NCBI GenBank assembly: GCA_964638895.1
Contig: CAZWYY010000008.1
Span: 1-64,000 of the forward strand
Origin: JAFGGG01 sp964638895
GTDB taxonomy: Bacteria; Spirochaetota; Spirochaetia; SZUA-6; RPPD01
Direction: 5' to 3'
Length of the DNA stretch: 64,000 bases
Made by a program: the position numbers and the translations under genes. Shown piece after piece: positions 17,944-27,137 of the stretch (positions within the stretch are counted from its first letter, which is position 1; each line of letters starts with the position of its first letter). The notes under the pieces are model-generated. The model was not told the DNA's origin. It saw only the letters and a program-made list of their open reading frames with translations, and made no database searches.

Positions 17944-20049
17944 ATGAGAAATCTTAGAAGAATTTTTTTCGCACGGCCTGCTGTTCCGGTCATGCTGTTC
18001 CTATGCGCCCTGCTGGTCGCGGGCCCTGCCTGGACGGAAGGGCCGGGAGACCGTGGCGCGGGCGGTCAGGGGACACCCGTACAAAACGATAAACAAGGGA
18101 GCGGCGGGCCGGGAGCGACGGCACCGGATACGTTACAGGCTGAACCGGACATTGACGTGGTGGTGACCGCGGACAGGGCGGAAAACCAAACCACAAAGAT
18201 ACCGGCTTCCGTATCGGTCATCACCGGCCGGGAGTTGAAGGCCAAGGGCAAGGAGACGGTGGTGGAGGCTCTGGAGGAGCTGGCCGGGGTCTGCTTCCGC
18301 AGCACCGGCGGCAACCCCGCGCGCGCGGAAATTTCAATGCGCGGATTCGGGGAAAATTCCTTCGGCCGTGTGCTTATTCTGCTTGACGGCAGAAGACTCA
18401 ACCAGCCGGACATGGCGGCAATCAACTGGCTGCAGATCCCCATAGAAAATATCGAGCGGATTGAGGTGGTGCGCGGCGGGAACAGCGTGCTCTACGGCGA
18501 TTACGCGGTGGGGGGCGTGGTAAACATCATCACCAAAAAAGGCGGCAGTCAGGCCCAGGCGGACATGTTTGCGTCCGCGGGCGGTTTCCAGGATAACCAG
18601 CAGCGCCTGGGGGTAAGCGGGATGATAGGCCCATTTGACCTTGTTTTAAACGCCGAGCATACGGGTACGGAGGGCTATCGTTACCACTCGGCGCTGAGGT
18701 CCATAGGCGCAGGTTTTGAGTTGGGAGCCGGGATTTCGGACTCGCTTTACGGCTCCCTTAGTACTTCTTATGAGTGGCTATCCTGCGAGTTGCCGGGAGG
18801 GCTGACCGAGACACAGATGGATCAAGACCCCACCCAAAGCCTGACAATATACGGAGACGACGCCACGGAAAACCATACCCTGAATAATATGGTGAGTCTT
18901 AATGCCCTGTTCGGCGATTGGGGAGAGCTTCATACGGACCTGTTTTATAATCTGAAGGTGATGACGGATGATTTTGTGTCCTATGCGGTGTATACCGACA
19001 AATACCTGCATTCGTTCGGCATCACCCCAAGGATGAAGGCCGTGTTTCCTGTTTTGGGCAGGGACAACAACGTGATTTTCGGCACCGACCTGTTATGGGA
19101 CATCTATGATTTCAGCAGGTATGATGAAATTGACCGGGAGAACATGGCTTGTCACCGGCTTATCACCAAGGGCAGCTACGGTTTTTTCCTGAAGGACGAT
19201 TTCGCTTTACTGGAACACCTTAATATTACCGCGGGTATCCGTTATGAGTTGAACCGGGTTGCGGTCAATACGATTTTCGGTACGGATATCGACAACGAGA
19301 AGTACTATAATGCCCTGGTCTGGAACGCCGGTATTGCCTGGGAATTTCTTCCGCATTCGAAACTGTACGGCCGTTATGAAACAGTGTTCCGCTATCCCTT
19401 CATAGACGAACAGATCAGTTTCCAGGGATATGGTTTTGATTCCTTTAATTCTGATCTTGAGCCCGAGCACGGTTATAACCTGGAAAGCGGCCTGGACCTG
19501 GCCCTCTTTGAAAACCTGCTGAATGTACGAATAAACCTGTTTTATCTGGAGATGAAGGATGAGATCAATCTGAACGCCTTCTATGTAAATGAAAACATGG
19601 ACAACACGCGGCATATGGGCGGGGAAGTGGAGATTAGGCTTGCTATCCTGGACTTCCTTATTCTGGCGGGAAATTATACCTACACCTATGCGGTTTTCAC
19701 GAATGGGGACAACAAGGACAAGAGGATTCCCCTGGTGCCTGAACATGACGCGTTTGCGGAACTGACTATTAATCTGCCGTTGGGGTTTTCGGCCGGTCCG
19801 TCACTGCATTATGTCGGGGCAAGCTATGAGGGCGGGGATTACGCAAATTCCAAACCCCTTGTGGGCGAACATCTTCTTTTAAATGCGTTTTTAAGGTATG
19901 TGCCGGATTATATTCAGGGAAGGCTACAGTTTATGTTCCTGGCGGGGAACATTCTTAATCAGCATTATGCCACCGTTTACTACGGCACCTATTATCCGGA
20001 ACCTGGATTGAACTGGAAAATTTCGGTATCATACAACCTGGAATTATGA
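17944..20049 (+). CDS. btuB: TonB-dependent outer-membrane receptor, cobalamin (BtuB-like)
   Basis: 701 residues. Active uptake of cobalamin across the outer membrane is inferred from the riboswitch directly upstream. A signal peptide (basic MRNLRR start, hydrophobic core ending near residue 31) is followed by a low-complexity Gly/Asp stretch. A TonB-box-like DIDVVVTA (about 64-71) and the plug domain follow (IPASVSVITGRELKAKG; ISMRGFGENSFGRVLILLDGR; IENIERIEVVRGGNSVLYGDYAVGGVVNIITK). The remaining ~490 residues form beta-barrel strands ending in an aromatic WKISVSYNLEL, a usual C-terminal barrel signature. The SD AAGGAG is the sequence masked by the riboswitch. Its stop overlaps the exbB start. 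Confidence 0.93.
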   Translation: MRNLRRIFFARPAVPVMLFLCALLVAGPAWTEGPGDRGAGGQGTPVQNDKQGSGGPGATAPDTLQAEPDIDVVVTADRAENQTTKIPASVSVITGRELKAKGKETVVEALEELAGVCFRSTGGNPARAEISMRGFGENSFGRVLILLDGRRLNQPDMAAINWLQIPIENIERIEVVRGGNSVLYGDYAVGGVVNIITKKGGSQAQADMFASAGGFQDNQQRLGVSGMIGPFDLVLNAEHTGTEGYRYHSALRSIGAGFELGAGISDSLYGSLSTSYEWLSCELPGGLTETQMDQDPTQSLTIYGDDATENHTLNNMVSLNALFGDWGELHTDLFYNLKVMTDDFVSYAVYTDKYLHSFGITPRMKAVFPVLGRDNNVIFGTDLLWDIYDFSRYDEIDRENMACHRLITKGSYGFFLKDDFALLEHLNITAGIRYELNRVAVNTIFGTDIDNEKYYNALVWNAGIAWEFLPHSKLYGRYETVFRYPFIDEQISFQGYGFDSFNSDLEPEHGYNLESGLDLALFENLLNVRINLFYLEMKDEINLNAFYVNENMDNTRHMGGEVEIRLAILDFLILAGNYTYTYAVFTNGDNKDKRIPLVPEHDAFAELTINLPLGFSAGPSLHYVGASYEGGDYANSKPLVGEHLLLNAFLRYVPDYIQGRLQFMFLAGNILNQHYATVYYGTYYPEPGLNWKISVSYNLEL

Positions 20050-20669
20050 ATGTGATCATAGATCTGTTTATTCGGGGCGGCCCGCTCATGTGGCCGCTCC
20101 TTGTCTGCTCGCTCTGCTCACTTACGGTGAGTATCGAACGGCTGTTTTTCTGGCTGGGGGAGCGGGCTCATAAGAACCCCGCGCTTGTGTCCGAGGTCTT
20201 GCGCCTGGGACGTGAGGGCAGGCCGGAGAAGGCCCTGGCGTTGCTTGAGGAAGAAATCGGGAAACAGGATATGACCGCCCGCCTGCTGCGCCACGGTCTG
20301 TTACACTGCGGCGGGGAGCCGGGGCTTCACCTGGAGCAAAAGGCCGCCGAACTTATCGCCCGCTGCAAACGCGGTCTGCGTGTCCTGGAGACCATTATCG
20401 CCATCGCGCCGCTTCTGGGAATCCTGGGCACTGTCTTAGGCATCATCGATTCCTTCAACATCCTGGGGTTACAGGGCATAACAAACCCGCAGGGCGTGGT
20501 CAGCGGTATCGCCGTGGCCCTTATCACCACCGCCTTCGGCCTGTTCATCGCCATTCTCAGCATTGTGCCCTACAACCTCTTCGTTCACCTGCTACAGAAA
20601 CAGGCCGGGCTGCTGGAGCACAGCGGAACACTCCTACAGGCATTCCTGGAAAAAGGGAAGCCGCAGTGA
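20046..20669 (+). CDS. exbB: MotA/TolQ/ExbB proton channel family protein
   Basis: 207 residues. With ExbD it forms the inner-membrane proton-driven motor that energises TonB. It has three membrane helices: one near the N-terminus (PLLVCSLCSLTVSIERLFF, ~14-33), one at ~117-137 (ETIIAIAPLLGILGTVLGII) and one at ~155-178 (VVSGIAVALITTAFGLFIAI). The last two carry the family's Gly-rich PLLGILGTVLG and the small-residue AVALITTAFGL motif. ATG 20046 overlaps the receptor stop by four bases. Being second in a riboswitch operon suggests a dedicated motor for B12 uptake. Confidence 0.93.
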   Translation: MNVIIDLFIRGGPLMWPLLVCSLCSLTVSIERLFFWLGERAHKNPALVSEVLRLGREGRPEKALALLEEEIGKQDMTARLLRHGLLHCGGEPGLHLEQKAAELIARCKRGLRVLETIIAIAPLLGILGTVLGIIDSFNILGLQGITNPQGVVSGIAVALITTAFGLFIAILSIVPYNLFVHLLQKQAGLLEHSGTLLQAFLEKGKPQ

Positions 20670-21073
20670 AGGTGAAGACCGGTTACGAACACAGGCGTTT
20701 GAATATTGAGCTGATCGCCCTGATCGACGTGGTGTTTCTGCTGTTGGTATTCTTCATCTATGCCATGCTCTCCATGGCCGTAGAGGACTCCCTGGATGTG
20801 AACCTGCCGGACGCCCGGGGCCAGGACAGGCGGCAGGGTATCGTAATCACCATTAATAAAGACAACCTGCTGCTCCTGGACGGGGAGTCCATGCCTATGG
20901 ACCGTCTGGTAGAGGCTGTAGGCCGGCGCTGCGCAGGGAGCGGCCTCCCCGTGATCATTCAGGGCGACCGGGCCGCGAGTCTGGGGGCGGCCGTGGAACT
21001 GCTGGCCGGGCTGCGGCTGCGGGGTGTGGAGCGGGTTTCCTTCCTGGTGCAGAAGAGGGGAGCCGGTGAATGA
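20666..21073 (+). CDS. exbD: ExbD/TolR biopolymer transport protein
   Basis: 135 residues. One N-terminal membrane helix (ELIALIDVVFLLLVFFIYAML, ~15-35) carries the essential proton-path aspartate Asp21. The periplasmic domain follows, including VITINKDNLLLLDGESMPMDRL and the family's VIIQGDRAASLGAAVELLAGLR strand-helix near residues 90-112. The GTG start at 20666 overlaps the exbB stop as GTGA. It partners ExbB and TonB encoded on either side, giving stoichiometric expression by coupled translation. Confidence 0.93.
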   Translation: MKVKTGYEHRRLNIELIALIDVVFLLLVFFIYAMLSMAVEDSLDVNLPDARGQDRRQGIVITINKDNLLLLDGESMPMDRLVEAVGRRCAGSGLPVIIQGDRAASLGAAVELLAGLRLRGVERVSFLVQKRGAGE

Positions 21074-21696
21074 GGGCGTTCCGGCTTTACCTTCCGGCCG
21101 CGGGCTGCGCCGTACTTTTGCATGCGGTCATTGCGGTTGCCGGACAGGGTTTTATGAACCTCCCCGCGACCCGTGAGCCGGGCGAAGAGGCCGGACCGGA
21201 CCTGCCGCTTTCCCTGCGGATAAGTGTTGCAAAGCAGGGCCCTTCGCCGGCGGCCGCAATAACGCATGCCGCACCGGGCGCGGAACCCGCTTACATCGTT
21301 CCTGAAAATCCGACAGCCGAATCCGGCCGGGCTTCCCCGGCCGCCGGAAGTGTGCGTAATTTGGCCCAACATTATGCTTCCGTGATTACGGGCGGCGGGC
21401 TGTACCAAAAACCCCGTCCCCTGGCCGAGATCAATCCGGTGTATCCTCTCGGGGCCCGTCTACGCAATGAGCAGGGAGAGGTAGTATACCGAGTTTTCGT
21501 AAGCGCAACGGGGCGGATAGAACGAATCGAACGGGCCCGGACCAGCGGGGTTGAGGAGTTGGATGAAGCGGCGCACGCCGCCCTTTTACGCACCGGCTTT
21601 TCCCCGGCGTTTTTGCGGGGAAAACCTATTGCAGGGCAGGTGCTAATTAGGATAACATTTAAATGGAGAAAAATGGGAGAGTATTATGAAAAGTGA
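21070..21696 (+). CDS. tonB: energy-transducing TonB protein
   Basis: 208 residues. It spans the periplasm and passes energy from ExbBD to the outer-membrane receptor. An N-terminal anchor helix (~7-24) is followed by an unusually short, Ala/Pro/Glu-containing linker without the long Pro-Lys repeats of enteric TonB. The C-terminal TonB domain (~125-208) includes INPVYPLGARLRNEQGEVVYRV, FVSATGRIERIERA, SGVEELDEAAHAALLRTGF and a final strand GQVLIRITFKWR. The start overlaps exbD by four bases and the stop overlaps the peptidase gene by eleven, so all five genes are tightly packed. Confidence 0.93.
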   Translation: MRAFRLYLPAAGCAVLLHAVIAVAGQGFMNLPATREPGEEAGPDLPLSLRISVAKQGPSPAAAITHAAPGAEPAYIVPENPTAESGRASPAAGSVRNLAQHYASVITGGGLYQKPRPLAEINPVYPLGARLRNEQGEVVYRVFVSATGRIERIERARTSGVEELDEAAHAALLRTGFSPAFLRGKPIAGQVLIRITFKWRKMGEYYEK

Positions 21697-24679
21697 ACTT
21701 GTTCCAGGGAAGGAGTATTCCGGGTTTATTCTGAATTCATTGAATGAAATTTCAGAACTCGGGTGTGCGGCGCTCACCCTTACCCATAAGGCCACCGGCT
21801 GTCAGGTATTTCATCTGTACAATGAGGACAGGGAGAACGTGTTTTCCTTTAATTTTCGCACACCGCCCTTCGACAACAGCGGGGTGGCGCATATTTTGGA
21901 GCATTCCGTACTCTGCGGTTCCAAACGCTTTCCCCTGAAGGACCCTTTTGTGGCCCTGCTCAAAGGCAGTATGAAGACCTTTCTCAATGCCATCACCTTC
22001 CCGGACAAGACCATCTACCCTGCGGCAAGCGTAATCGAGGATGACTTTTATAATATAATGGCCGTATACGGCGACGCGGTGTTTTTCCCCCTGCTTAAAA
22101 AACAGGTGTTCGAACAGGAGGGATATCACCTGGAATACAGCGTGCCGGATGACGATAAAAGCGAGCTTCGGGTGGTGGGTGTGGTGTATAATGAAATGAA
22201 GGGCAACTATTCCAGCCAGGAATCAATCGTTTCGGAATGGTCCATGCGCTCCCTGTTTCCCGATACTCCCTACGGTTTTGATTCCGGGGGGGAGCCGTCT
22301 TACATCCTTACCCTGTCATACGAGGATTTCATAGATTTCCACCGCATGTATTACCATCCGTCCAACTGCAGGATTTATTTTTACGGAAACATTCCCACGG
22401 AAAAACACCTGGAGTTTCTGGAAGGCAGATTTTTAAAACACTTTAAAAAGACAACCGTCAACTCTTCCATCCCCCTGCAAAAACCATTTACCGCCCCGGT
22501 GCGTCTTCAGAAGAGTTATCCCTGCCCGAAAGGTGAGCCGCTTGAGGCGAAAACCACCATTACCCTCAACTGGGCGCTGCCCCAGGCCACGGACGGGTTT
22601 AATGTTTTGCTGTGGGAGTTTATTTCGGAAATTCTGTTGGGCAGCTCGGGCGCGCCGCTTTGGAAGGCCCTGGTTGAGTCTGGCCTGGGCCAGGATGTAT
22701 ACCCCTACAGCGGGCTGGAAACCGAGCTGCGACAGATGGTATTCAGCGTAGGGCTGCGCGGAACCGATAGAAGCCGGGTGCGGGAGTTGGAGGACCTGAT
22801 TTCGGCCACCCTGCGCGACCTTTGCGCGGGCCAAATAGACCGGGAACTTATCAGCGCGGCTATAAACCGGGTAACCTTCAACAACCGTGAGATAAAAGGG
22901 GGAGGCTATCCCTACGGGCTCCGGCTCCTGCGCAGGATACTGAGGGGCTGGCTGCATGGAGTATCGCCGGAGGAAACCCTGGCCGTAAACAATCATCTTA
23001 AACGCATTACCGACCTGGCGGACAGCGGGGGAGAATACTTTGGTCAGATGATGCGCAAATACCTGCTGGAAAATCCCCATCGCAGTACCGTGGTTGCGGT
23101 ACCCGATCCGGCGTTCACGGAGAAGGATACCGCGGGGCTGAAGGAATACATTAAGGGGGTGGAGCGTACATTGACGTCGGCCAGGAAGCGGGAGCTTCTG
23201 GAATCGCTGGCGGAGTTAAAGGCGTTTCAGCAGAAAAAGGAGACGGCGGCCGATGAGAAAAAAATACCGTACCTTAAACTGCAAAGCCTGCCCGCGCAGG
23301 TTGAACACATACCCGGTACACGGGGACGGCCCTCCAGGGAGATCGAGCTTTTTACCCATCCCATGGAGACCAACGGGATAACCTACCTTGATTTCGCTTT
23401 CTCCGCCGGGGGTATGGATAAAAATCTTATGTTGTTTGTGCCTCTGTTCGCCAGGATCCTGGGCAAGGCGGGCCTGCCTGGCGTGCCCTATGATGAGGTA
23501 CAGCGGCGTTTGGCCTCGCTGACCGGCGGTTTTGCCGGTGAGCTTTTAGTCAGTAATAAAATCGGCGAACGGCAGCCGGCTGAGGAGGTCATTTTTCGCC
23601 TCAAACTGCTTGACGATACGCTTGAGCGCGGCCTGGGGTTGGCGGGCAGCCTGATCCGGGAGGCTGATTTTACTGATAAGGCCCACCTTAAGGATATAAT
23701 CCGTGAATATTATAATGATTACAAGGCCTCGCTCATCCCCCAAGGACACCACTATGCCATGATCCGGGCCGGCAGCAGGTTTTCCGCCGTGGCGGCCGGT
23801 AAAGAAAAATGGGAAGGCCTGGAACAGTTTTTATTCGTGCATGAGCTGTGTACCGATCCGGATGACGGGGTGGAACGTTTAATCCCGGCGCTGGAGAGAA
23901 TCAGGCGCTTTTTGCTTGTGCCCGGCAGGCTGAAGATTAATATCACGGCGGGTCAGGATCGCGTTCAGGAGACCGGGGAACTGCTTGCGACCCTGTTCTC
24001 CGGCTTACCCGCATCCGAACCCGGAAGGCCGGACGCGGGCGGCGGGAGTACGACGGTACAGACCGCGCCGCCGTCTTCGGCACGGATGATGGAAAGCTTT
24101 ATCCTCTCAACAAGTGTGAATTTCACGGCCCACGTATTGCGTGGAGCGGCCTTCGGCACCAGGGAGTATGCCTGGGAAGAGGTATTGGGGCATATATTGA
24201 GAACAAGCCTGCTGTGGGAAAAGGTGCGAATGCGCGGCGGGGCCTATGGTGTGTATTCGGCCCCCATGGGTTTTGATGAGCTCTTTTACTTTGCTTCATA
24301 CAGGGATCCCAACCTTTCCGCCACGCTGACCTCTTTCAAACAGGCATTACTGGAGCTGCTGGCCGCCGCCCCGGGACGCGCCGAACTGGACAAGGCGATA
24401 ATCGGCACCGTATCCCGTTATGAACTCCCCTATAAACCCCACGACAAGGGATTTGTGGCCTTTAAACGGGCCTTGATCGGAGTAACCGACGAGTTACGGC
24501 AAAAGAACCGTGATTATACCCTACACATAAATAAAAAGGAACTGAAGCTGTGTGCGAAGATTCTCCTGGCCCGCTTTGACGCCGGCGGCACGGTAATCCT
24601 TACCAGTGAAGAGAGATTAAAGCATGAGCGCAAAAACCTCGGCCAACCGCAGGGGGCCTCTACCCGCCTGCCCGTGTAA
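21686..24679 (+). CDS. M16C family zinc metallopeptidase (PreP/falcilysin type)
   Basis: 997 residues, right for the large one-chain M16C peptidases that degrade short peptides inside a closing chamber. The inverted zinc motif HILEH is at 69-73, with the downstream acidic ligand region VYNEMKGNYSSQE at ~166-178. Two homologous halves are seen: an active first half (DEDRENVFSFNFRTPP-type start, HxxEH) and an inactive second half from about residue 560. No signal peptide, so cytoplasmic as it stands. It has its own SD (GGGAG) but overlaps tonB by 11 bases, so it belongs to the cobalamin-riboswitch operon. Why a peptidase should follow B12 control is unclear; the link may only be positional. Confidence 0.88.
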   Translation: MKSELVPGKEYSGFILNSLNEISELGCAALTLTHKATGCQVFHLYNEDRENVFSFNFRTPPFDNSGVAHILEHSVLCGSKRFPLKDPFVALLKGSMKTFLNAITFPDKTIYPAASVIEDDFYNIMAVYGDAVFFPLLKKQVFEQEGYHLEYSVPDDDKSELRVVGVVYNEMKGNYSSQESIVSEWSMRSLFPDTPYGFDSGGEPSYILTLSYEDFIDFHRMYYHPSNCRIYFYGNIPTEKHLEFLEGRFLKHFKKTTVNSSIPLQKPFTAPVRLQKSYPCPKGEPLEAKTTITLNWALPQATDGFNVLLWEFISEILLGSSGAPLWKALVESGLGQDVYPYSGLETELRQMVFSVGLRGTDRSRVRELEDLISATLRDLCAGQIDRELISAAINRVTFNNREIKGGGYPYGLRLLRRILRGWLHGVSPEETLAVNNHLKRITDLADSGGEYFGQMMRKYLLENPHRSTVVAVPDPAFTEKDTAGLKEYIKGVERTLTSARKRELLESLAELKAFQQKKETAADEKKIPYLKLQSLPAQVEHIPGTRGRPSREIELFTHPMETNGITYLDFAFSAGGMDKNLMLFVPLFARILGKAGLPGVPYDEVQRRLASLTGGFAGELLVSNKIGERQPAEEVIFRLKLLDDTLERGLGLAGSLIREADFTDKAHLKDIIREYYNDYKASLIPQGHHYAMIRAGSRFSAVAAGKEKWEGLEQFLFVHELCTDPDDGVERLIPALERIRRFLLVPGRLKINITAGQDRVQETGELLATLFSGLPASEPGRPDAGGGSTTVQTAPPSSARMMESFILSTSVNFTAHVLRGAAFGTREYAWEEVLGHILRTSLLWEKVRMRGGAYGVYSAPMGFDELFYFASYRDPNLSATLTSFKQALLELLAAAPGRAELDKAIIGTVSRYELPYKPHDKGFVAFKRALIGVTDELRQKNRDYTLHINKKELKLCAKILLARFDAGGTVILTSEERLKHERKNLGQPQGASTRLPV

Positions 24680-24705
24680 CGGGGCGGTTAAATTTTTATT
24701 TTCGC

Positions 24706-24734
24706 TTGACGGCGTGTAAAAGATTCCCTAGTAT
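24706..24734 (+). promoter_or_regulatory. promoter of the DUF5312-like gene
   Basis: TTGACG (24706-24711), 17 bases, TAGTAT (24729-24734). The predicted start is near 24741, giving a leader of about 11 bases with only AGGA before ATG 24752. Confidence 0.5.
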
Positions 24735-24751
24735 TTTAATATAGGAATAGT

Positions 24752-26464
24752 ATGGCGGAAATATCAACATTTGACAGGTTGGTGCACGAATTAAGTTACG
24801 GTCAGCGTAAGGACCTGCTGACGCGCATCGAACGTTCGGCCAAGATCTCCCAGGAGCCGTTGATAGACGTATTTACCGAAAAAGGCGAAAACCGCGTTCA
24901 GAAAGCCTATGAACGCATGAGTCTGTTTAAAAAACTGAAATTATTCCTGAAAGCGCTTTTTGCCGGTAAGAAGAAAGAGGAGATGCTTGAGGAAATTCTG
25001 CTTAACCGGCTTAAGAAACAGATCGCGCATCAGACAAACCGTCTGGTTGACTTCAGATACTCAATTTTCCTGGAAGAGATGAAGAATGAACTGGATGAGC
25101 TCGCCAAGGCCGCCTTTTTTTTCAGGAACATTATGCAAAAATGCCTTGGTAAGGAAAAATCCAATTTTATCGCTTTTTTAGGCAGCTTTGAGATGCCTTC
25201 TACGCACGAGCGCCTGCTTTCCGAAATAAGTCCCGCCAGAATAATGGCTGAATTAAGCGAGAAACAGGAGCTGAACATCAAGCTGGAAACCGAAAAACGC
25301 CTGCGCGAGATAATCAACAACATTCCGGAGGCGGACAGGAAAAGAATGTACCTGGAATCACAGGCCCTTTCCTCCCTCTATTCATTCTGTACCTTCCCCT
25401 TTGAGGAGTTGCCGGAGCGATTCGGGTACGGCCACTTTAAGGGCAGGCTGACCTGTGAATTTTCCGACCTGGCCAAAAGACTCGGTGACCTGGCAAGTAT
25501 CATGCTCAGTGTCGTGGTCCCGCCCACGGTAGGCGCGTTAAAGGCGCTTTTTCTCTTTTATAGTGAAGACAGTATGGAACAGACGGACTTCAGCCTTGAA
25601 GATCATCTGCTTGATGATTTTAAGCGGGCGGAGGAAGCGCTGGTAAAAATCCGCCTGTTCAACAGGCGGATCCCCCTGATTCCACTTTTGAAAATAATTC
25701 GGAGAAATTTCAATTATACGATTTCCGCGCTTAAGGGAGGTGAGGATTGGCTGGCCCTGTATAAAAACTACTGGGCGGACAGGCTGGATGAACAGGTCAG
25801 GCAATACCTGGCCAAGAAGAAAACCGACGATCTGGAGAAACAGGCCCTGGAGTTCCTGGAGCTTAAAGAGTTTCCCCAGGTAAAATATTATCATCCCCAG
25901 TATTACGGGGCGGACCTTCGTATTAGGCATTGGCGTTCTCTGGGTGTTATCATCGGTTTTTTCAGAAATATCTATTCCACCGTCATGTACCGGCCGCTTA
26001 AGATACTTTTGGTAAACGGTGAGTTTTATAAAAATGCAAACAGGGTTGAGTATACCGATTGTTTTAATTTCCTGCATAATCTGGGCAACGTATTGTCCTC
26101 CTTTGAGAAAAAACTCATGCCTCCCGAGGGGGAGTACGCGCTCAAGTTTGAGGAAATTGCCAAAAACCGGAAGAGTGAAAAGGTTGAGGTTAAAGATACC
26201 CGGTCGGTATTCGTAAAAATCGACAGTGAGGCCCGTGTTATTCTGGATGACACCCTGTCGTATCTGCAGACCCTGAAATCAATTTTAAATGGGGTGTTAT
26301 ACAGTGAGATGGGCGGGAAGTACGACACCATTTCCAATCTTGGCTATATCGGCGGCAGGGAAAATCAGGGGCTTCTAAAAGAATGGGGAAAAATTCTTCA
26401 GCTTGTAACCGGGGCCCTGGAACTGCTGAATAATCTTCGCACTATTGAACTGTCTTTAAGCTAA
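24752..26464 (+). CDS. DUF5312-like spirochaete protein
   Basis: 570 residues, nearly all alpha-helical and charged. It starts MAEISTFDRLVHELSYGQRKDLL and continues with ISQEPLIDV, LFKKLKLFLKALFAGKKKEEMLEEIL and several long helices. One moderately hydrophobic segment (SIMLSVVVPPTVGALKALFLFY, ~250-271) may associate with membrane. I recognise the overall style as the Treponema/Spirochaeta family called DUF5312; its function is unknown. Monocistronic, from its own promoter with a very short leader. Confidence 0.65.
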   Translation: MAEISTFDRLVHELSYGQRKDLLTRIERSAKISQEPLIDVFTEKGENRVQKAYERMSLFKKLKLFLKALFAGKKKEEMLEEILLNRLKKQIAHQTNRLVDFRYSIFLEEMKNELDELAKAAFFFRNIMQKCLGKEKSNFIAFLGSFEMPSTHERLLSEISPARIMAELSEKQELNIKLETEKRLREIINNIPEADRKRMYLESQALSSLYSFCTFPFEELPERFGYGHFKGRLTCEFSDLAKRLGDLASIMLSVVVPPTVGALKALFLFYSEDSMEQTDFSLEDHLLDDFKRAEEALVKIRLFNRRIPLIPLLKIIRRNFNYTISALKGGEDWLALYKNYWADRLDEQVRQYLAKKKTDDLEKQALEFLELKEFPQVKYYHPQYYGADLRIRHWRSLGVIIGFFRNIYSTVMYRPLKILLVNGEFYKNANRVEYTDCFNFLHNLGNVLSSFEKKLMPPEGEYALKFEEIAKNRKSEKVEVKDTRSVFVKIDSEARVILDDTLSYLQTLKSILNGVLYSEMGGKYDTISNLGYIGGRENQGLLKEWGKILQLVTGALELLNNLRTIELSLS

Positions 26465-26517
26465 GCCACAGGCCGCATACCCATGAAATAAAATTGCGAC
26501 ACATATAAAAAAAGCGC

Positions 26518-26546
26518 TTGATTTTTTTTAGAGGGAGTTATAGGAT
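26518..26546 (+). promoter_or_regulatory. promoter of the secreted/lipoprotein-like gene at 26647
   Basis: TTGATT (26518-26523), 17 bases, TAGGAT (26541-26546). Transcription should start near 26553, past the ATG at 26545, which argues against that codon as the start. Confidence 0.45.
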
Positions 26547-26646
26547 GAAAATTCGTCTTCCATCCGGCGGACGCTTCAATAACATACCCCCGATTATTCC
26601 GGCGGGAGAGTGTGGTGACAAAAATCAAGAGAAGGAGCATTTTGCC

Positions 26647-27129
26647 ATGAGCAAGAGGGTTGTCATGTGTGCGTTTATTATTGTACTTTATCTTTCCGTG
26701 GGATTCAACTGTAATTCACTGGGTCTGAGCGTGAAACATACGGTTTCACTGATTAATAAGGGGACAAGCAATGAGCTGAGTGAAGGATACCTCTACATCA
26801 ACGAACAGGAACTTCCTCCTTTTTTTGAGTTGGTCATCATACAAAATCAGATATTCCAGTTTGTGCGCGGAAAAAACGGATCGCATGAATGCGGATACTG
26901 GCCGGAAACACGGTTCGAACTGCCGCCTATAAAAATAACGGAACAGATAGATAATAAAGAAGTTGAGCGCGGTTGGTATTTTTCCGATCTGGACGAGAAA
27001 AAGGCGCATACGCCCGGGGATTGGATTTGGATAAAATCGGGAGATATCCGGGCTTACGTGGATGCGAAAAAACTGCCTAATTTTATCAGGTCACAAAGGG
27101 CCGAACTGATGAATCTGAAAAAATCCTGA
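26647..27129 (+). CDS. hypothetical exported protein, possible lipoprotein
   Basis: 160 residues; no family recognised. ATG 26647 is chosen because AAGGAG lies about ten bases before it and an export signal starts there (MSKRV, then a hydrophobic stretch VMCAFIIVLYLSVGF). The signal ends at GFNC, which could serve as a relaxed spirochaete lipobox with Cys25. The mature part is beta-like with several aromatic residues (WPETRFELPP, RGWYFSDLDE, PGDWIWIKSGD). An in-frame upstream ATG at 26545 would lie at or before the predicted transcription start. It converges with manC nine bases away. Confidence 0.6.
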   Translation: MSKRVVMCAFIIVLYLSVGFNCNSLGLSVKHTVSLINKGTSNELSEGYLYINEQELPPFFELVIIQNQIFQFVRGKNGSHECGYWPETRFELPPIKITEQIDNKEVERGWYFSDLDEKKAHTPGDWIWIKSGDIRAYVDAKKLPNFIRSQRAELMNLKKS

Positions 27130-27137
27130 TTCGGTTT

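Noticed and set aside
21686..24679. The peptidase as a FusC-like periplasmic import protease
   Set aside because: There is no signal peptide at the chosen start or any in-frame upstream option, so a periplasmic role is not supported; only the gene linkage is similar.
26545..26646. ATG 26545 as start of the exported protein
   Set aside because: It overlaps the -10 of the predicted promoter and would add residues before a clear signal peptide that has its own SD.
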